Shown here: one piece after another, positions 60,393 through 64,000 of the stretch
Numbering within the stretch: position 1 is the stretch's first letter
Layout of the letters: each line of letters starts with the position of its first letter
NCBI RefSeq assembly: GCF_018130065.1
Contig: NZ_JAFCME010000002.1
Span: 124,001-188,000 of the forward strand
Origin: Bradyrhizobium sp. AUGA SZCCT0158
GTDB taxonomy: Bacteria > Pseudomonadota > Alphaproteobacteria > Rhizobiales > Xanthobacteraceae
DNA: 64,000 bases
Reading direction: 5' to 3'
Position numbers and translations under genes: made by a program
The notes under the pieces: model-generated
Told to the model about the DNA's origin: nothing
The model's database searches: none
Seen by the model: the letters and a program-made list of their open reading frames with translations, nothing else

Positions 60393-62972
60393 CTATCCTG
60401 TCGCTTCCCTGACCAACTCATCGGCGGCTTCCGCCAGCAGCTCGTCGGCCGCTTCGCCATAAACTGACTCGCGGCCGATTTCCAGCATCACCGGCACCGC
60501 CAGCGGCGAAACACGGTCGAGTTCCCGATGGATGATTCGGCCCTGTATACGGGAGAGCATATCACCGAGCCGCTTGAGATCGAGCAGCCCGGTGGCGGCG
60601 TCGGCGCGCGCGGCGCGCAGCAGCACATGGTCGGCCTGGTGCTTGCGCAGTACGTCGTAGATCAAATCGGTCGAGAACAGCACCTGACGGCGGGACTTTT
60701 CCTCGCCGGTGAAGCGCCGCGCGATCAGGCCCGAGATCACGGCGCAGGTGCGGAAGGTTCGCTTCATCAGCGCGGATTCGGCAAGCCATGCCTCGAGATC
60801 GTCGCCCAGCATGTCCGGATCGAACAGCGCGTTGAGATCGAGCTTGCCATGACGGATCATGAACGACATGTCGCCGAGCCCCCACACCGCGACCGCATAT
60901 TCATTGGCGACGAAGCCGAGCGGCCGCACCCGCGCCCGCTCCATCCGCCGCGTCAGCAGCATGCCGAGCGTCTGATGCGCCAGCCGTCCCTCGAAGGGAT
61001 AGCAGATCAAATAATGCTTGTTGCCGCGCGGAAAGGTTTCGATCAGCAATTCGCGCACCGCCGGCACGCGCGAAAAGTGCCGTTGCAGCGACAGCCAGTC
61101 GCGCACCTGATCCGGCAGCGCGTTCCAGGCTCGCTTGTCGTCGAGCAATTTACGCACGCGCTCGGCGAGATAGGTCGACAACGGAAACTTGCCGCCCATA
61201 TAGGACGGCACCTTCGCATCCGCATCGTTGGCGCGCGAGACGTAGACCTGGTCCTCGGCGAGCGCCTCGTAGCGCACCACCTCGCCGCCGAACACAAAGG
61301 TATCCCCGGCCACCAGTCCCTCGATAAAGTATTCCTCGATCTCGCCGAGCATCCGTCCACCGCGTCCAAGTGCGCCGGTCGAACCGGCACCGCCGCCGCG
61401 CGAACGCACCAGCCGGACCTTAAGCATCGGTTCTTCGACGATGGCGCCGACGTTGAGGCGATAGCTCTGCCGCACCCGGGGGTTGGCGACGCGCCAGCGG
61501 CCCTGCTTGTCCTGCTTGATGCGCGCGAAGCGCTCATAGGTTTTCAGCGCGTAGCCGCCGGTGGCGACGAAATCGACGACGTCGTCGAAATCGGCGCGCG
61601 TCAAGCCAGAGTAAGGCGCCGACGTCAGCACCTCCTCATAGAGTTCATCGGAGAGAAACGGCTCGCCGCAGGCGCATCCCAGCACGTGCTGCGCCAGCAC
61701 GTCGAGCGCGCCGATCCGCAGCGGCGGGGTATCCTGCGCATTCTCCGCGATCGCGTCGATCGCAACGGCGCATTCCAGCACCTCGAAACGGTTGGCCGGC
61801 ACCAGCACGGCGCGCGAGGGTTCGTCTAATCGATGGTTGGCGCGGCCGATCCGCTGCATCAGCCGCGAGGAGCCCTTCGGCGCGCCGACATTGATGACGA
61901 GGTCGATGTCGCCCCAGTCGATACCGAGGTCGAGCGATGAGGTGCAGACCACGCCGCGCAATCTGCCGGCCGCCATCGCGTCCTCGACCTTGCGGCGCTG
62001 CGCGACGTCGAGCGAGCCGTGATGCAGCGCGATGGCGAGGCCGTCGTCGTTCATACGCCAGAAATCCTGGAACAGCATTTCGGCCTGGCTGCGGGTGTTG
62101 ACGAAAACAAGCGTGGTCTTGTTGCGCTTGATCAGCTCGTACATTTCGCCGAGCGCATGGCGGGCGCTGTGCCCGGCCCATGGCAGGCGCTCCCGGGTGT
62201 CGAGCATCTCGACCACGGGCGCTGCGGCGCCGCCGGCAACGACAATGTCGGCGGCTTCAATTTTGCGGTCACGCTGCGGCACCAAAAACCGCGCCAAGGA
62301 TTCCGGCTCGGCGACCGTCGCCGACAATCCGATGCCGCGCATCTCGGGCGCCAGCCGCCACAGCCGCGCCAGCCCCAGCGACAGCAGATCGCCGCGCTTG
62401 GAGGTGACCAGCGCATGCAATTCGTCGAGCACGATGCGCTTCAGTGAGCCGAACAGGAACGGCGCATCGTCGGAGGACAACAGCAGCGCCAGTTGCTCGG
62501 GCGTGGTCAGCAGAATATCCGGCGGATAGCGCCGCTGCCGCTGCCGGCGCGACACCGGCGTGTCGCCGGTGCGGGTTTCGACCTTGATCGGGAGGCCCAT
62601 CTCGGCGATCGGCGCCTCCAGGTTGCGCGCGATATCGACCGCGAGCGCTTTCAAGGGCGAGATGTAAAGCGTGTGCAGACCGCCGGTACGCTTGACGCCG
62701 CGGCCGGTCGAGATGACGTTTTTCTTAGCGCCCTCGCCTACGACCGGCGGCGGAGCAGACAGTTCCACCAATGTCGGCAGAAACCCCGCCAGGGTCTTGC
62801 CGGCGCCGGTCGGTGCGATCAGCAGCGCCGAGCGATCTTTTCGCGCCTTCGCCAATAGTTCCAGCTGATGCTCACGCGGCGACCAGCCGCGCGACGCGAA
62901 CCATTGAAGGAAGCGCTCGGGCAGCAGCGCGGCCGGCTCGGCCGATATGGCTGGTAGGATTCGGGCTGGCAC
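60393..62972 (-). CDS. ligase-associated DEXH-box helicase (Lhr type)
   Basis: The product has 859 residues. Motif I is LIAPTGAGKTLAGFLP, motif Ia TLYISPLKALAVDI, motif II DELHALV in RIVLDELHAL, motif III LSATV, motif V GVVCTSSLDLGIDWGDIDLVINVGAPKG, motif VI QRIGRANHR. The Lhr-core C-terminal domain follows. It is coupled to pdeM and matches the bacterial DNA-repair pair found with ATP-dependent ligase; the ligase and exonuclease genes are not in this window. No long extra C-terminal domain is present. Confidence 0.95.
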   Translation of the reverse strand: MPARILPAISAEPAALLPERFLQWFASRGWSPREHQLELLAKARKDRSALLIAPTGAGKTLAGFLPTLVELSAPPPVVGEGAKKNVISTGRGVKRTGGLHTLYISPLKALAVDIARNLEAPIAEMGLPIKVETRTGDTPVSRRQRQRRYPPDILLTTPEQLALLLSSDDAPFLFGSLKRIVLDELHALVTSKRGDLLSLGLARLWRLAPEMRGIGLSATVAEPESLARFLVPQRDRKIEAADIVVAGGAAAPVVEMLDTRERLPWAGHSARHALGEMYELIKRNKTTLVFVNTRSQAEMLFQDFWRMNDDGLAIALHHGSLDVAQRRKVEDAMAAGRLRGVVCTSSLDLGIDWGDIDLVINVGAPKGSSRLMQRIGRANHRLDEPSRAVLVPANRFEVLECAVAIDAIAENAQDTPPLRIGALDVLAQHVLGCACGEPFLSDELYEEVLTSAPYSGLTRADFDDVVDFVATGGYALKTYERFARIKQDKQGRWRVANPRVRQSYRLNVGAIVEEPMLKVRLVRSRGGGAGSTGALGRGGRMLGEIEEYFIEGLVAGDTFVFGGEVVRYEALAEDQVYVSRANDADAKVPSYMGGKFPLSTYLAERVRKLLDDKRAWNALPDQVRDWLSLQRHFSRVPAVRELLIETFPRGNKHYLICYPFEGRLAHQTLGMLLTRRMERARVRPLGFVANEYAVAVWGLGDMSFMIRHGKLDLNALFDPDMLGDDLEAWLAESALMKRTFRTCAVISGLIARRFTGEEKSRRQVLFSTDLIYDVLRKHQADHVLLRAARADAATGLLDLKRLGDMLSRIQGRIIHRELDRVSPLAVPVMLEIGRESVYGEAADELLAEAADELVREATG

Positions 62973-63056
62973 AAAACAAGAACTAAGCCGTCAGGGCCGC
63001 CACGTCGAGGGGTATCAACCTCGCCTCACTCCGTGCGAGGCTCAAATCATCCAAAT

Positions 63057-63179
63057 CGTCATGGCCGGGCTTAGCCGTCCAAAGGACGGCGTCGCTTCCG
63101 CTCGCCTATGCCCGGCCATCCACGTCTTGTTCTGCGGTCGTCAAAAACGTGGATGCCCGGGACAAGCCCGGGCATGACG
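63057..63179. repeat. REP-like palindromic element
   Basis: CGTCATGGCCGGGCTTAGCC with GCTCGCCTATGCCCGGCCAT, then AACGTGGATGCCCGGGACAA and GCCCGGGCATGACG, form nested hairpins built on CATGGCCGGG and ATGCCCGGG cores. It is unlike the GTCGTCCCGG family. It lies between the helicase gene and the binding-protein stop. Confidence 0.8.
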
Positions 63180-63205
63180 AGTTGAATAGGCCAGGAGAAG
63201 GTCAA

Positions 63206-64000
63206 CTACTCCGTCACCGGCTTGTCGGAAATATCCCAATCCTTGCCGTTGAACTGCGAGATGAAGAGCGTCTTCATCGGCGTGTAGTCCTCCGGCGTGT
63301 AGCTGAAATTGACGCCGTCGAGGAAATACGGCGAGTGGAAGCCGGCCAGCGTGGTCGCGTGTTTCAGCACGTTGGCGCGGGTGAGATCGTCGCCGCAGCG
63401 GCGCAGGATTTCCGCCATCGACGCCACCTGGCCGTAGCCGGCGAAGGCGATGGTGTTGTCGGGATCGACATTGGGCAGATATTTCTTGCGCAGCGCCTCG
63501 AACGCCATCACGTCGGGATCCTTTTCCCAGCGCGGCACGCCGACTTCCTTGGCGTAACGGATCGCGACGATGCCGGTAGCGTTCTCGAAACCGGCGGCGC
63601 TGAGGATCGAACGTCCGGTTGATCCCGCCGACAGCAATTGCAGCGGCTTCCAGCCGAGCTCGACCACCTTTCGGATCGACTGCGACGACGCCTTGCCGGT
63701 CGAGATGTTGTAGAAAACATCCGCGCCCGACTTCGATAGATTGATCAGCTGCGAATCGATGGTCGGCTCGGTCAGATCGTAGCTCTGCTCCATGATCACC
63801 TTGGCGGTGCCGCCGGCCTCTTCCAGAATCTTCTTGAACGGCGCCAGGAAATCGCGGCCGAAATCGTCGTTCTGGTAGAGAATGCCGATTTTGGCGTTCG
63901 GCTTCGTGGCCACGACGTATTTGGCGAGGATGCGCGCCTCGGTCGGATAGAGCGGCAGGCCCGCCATGGTCCATTTGAAGTTCTTCGGATCGTTCCATTT
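63206..64000 (-). CDS. branched-chain amino-acid-type ABC binding protein, N terminus missing
   Basis: The frame is open to the window edge, so about the last 265 residues are seen (KWNDPKNFKWTMAGLPLYPTEARIL at the left end in outline). It has the Periplas_BP_6/LivK pattern: KIGILYQNDDFGRDFLAPFKKILEE, YDLTEPTIDSQLINLSKSGADVFY, and GYGQVASMAEILRRCGDD. These periplasmic proteins deliver amino acids or aromatic acids to Liv-type importers. The ligand is unknown and the rest of the importer is outside the window. Confidence 0.9.
   Translation of the reverse strand, partial: KWNDPKNFKWTMAGLPLYPTEARILAKYVVATKPNAKIGILYQNDDFGRDFLAPFKKILEEAGGTAKVIMEQSYDLTEPTIDSQLINLSKSGADVFYNISTGKASSQSIRKVVELGWKPLQLLSAGSTGRSILSAAGFENATGIVAIRYAKEVGVPRWEKDPDVMAFEALRKKYLPNVDPDNTIAFAGYGQVASMAEILRRCGDDLTRANVLKHATTLAGFHSPYFLDGVNFSYTPEDYTPMKTLFISQFNGKDWDISDKPVTE

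Noticed and set aside
63040..63180. CRISPR-like or phage attachment structure suggested by repeated CCGGG blocks
   Set aside because: The repeats are nested palindromes of REP type with no regular spacing or unique spacers, and no integrase or tRNA gene is nearby.

Overview
The window looks like a chromosomal segment of a Bradyrhizobium-type alphaproteobacterium (Nitrobacteraceae). The GC content is high. The aa3 cytochrome oxidase cluster has the alphaproteobacterial order coxB-coxA-ctaB-coxF-ctaG-coxC. Several dispersed palindromic repeats resemble repeats I remember from Bradyrhizobium genomes. Bacterial core genes (ATP synthase b subunit, threonine synthase, TldD, glutamate-cysteine ligase, the ligase-associated helicase pair) share the window with small secreted proteins and transporters. 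I see no rRNA, tRNA, CRISPR array, intact insertion sequence or prophage.

Layout. 0-4.4 kb: the end of atpF and its terminator, then on the minus strand an exported protein, a RimJ-like acetyltransferase, an M16 peptidase and thrC (TTG start). 4.4-9.3 kb: a repeat-rich gap, small secreted proteins, and a divergent NarL/NarX-type two-component pair. 9.6-14.1 kb: a four-gene carbohydrate ABC importer with a recognisable sigma-70 promoter and a hairpin between the binding-protein and ATPase genes. 14.2-16.7 kb: an Old Yellow Enzyme and threonine ammonia-lyase. 16.9-26.4 kb: the cox operon, in which an outer-membrane barrel gene and an AT-richer FemAB/GNAT-like gene separate coxC from the DUF983-SURF1 pair. 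26.8-29.9 kb: an IalB-like protein, then a DoxX / exported DsrE / Tat-type TlpA operon divergent from an HxlR regulator, then a small peptide with a double-glycine leader.

29.9-38.7 kb: acetyltransferase, TldD, a second-type LepB, YjbR, a nucleotidyltransferase-like protein, a PAN-domain secreted protein, GshA, a MarR-GST divergent pair with paired palindromic operators, and an MscS channel. 38.7-47.7 kb: a VOC protein, a DadA-like oxidase, and a fatty-acid beta-oxidation set (FadJ-type, thiolase, acyl-CoA dehydrogenase, SnoaL-like) divergent from a PadR regulator with stacked palindromes between them. 47.9-55.9 kb: a 1172-residue PodJ-like coiled-coil/Sel1 protein, a ClpP-like membrane protein, a TauE/SafE transporter translationally coupled to a TIGR02186 protein, and a non-canonical Nramp protein. 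56-58.7 kb: an MBL-fold hydrolase and a DMT exporter divergent from a LysR regulator. 58.8-64 kb: a secreted protein, the PdeM and Lhr-type DNA-repair pair, and a truncated branched-chain amino-acid binding protein.

Most genes are ordinary housekeeping or accessory metabolism. The items most worth following up are the HxlR-DoxX-DsrE-TlpA locus, the GG-leader peptide, the operator architectures of the MarR and PadR genes, and the repeat families placed in operon gaps and at gene ends. All functions are inferred from translated sequence without database searches.
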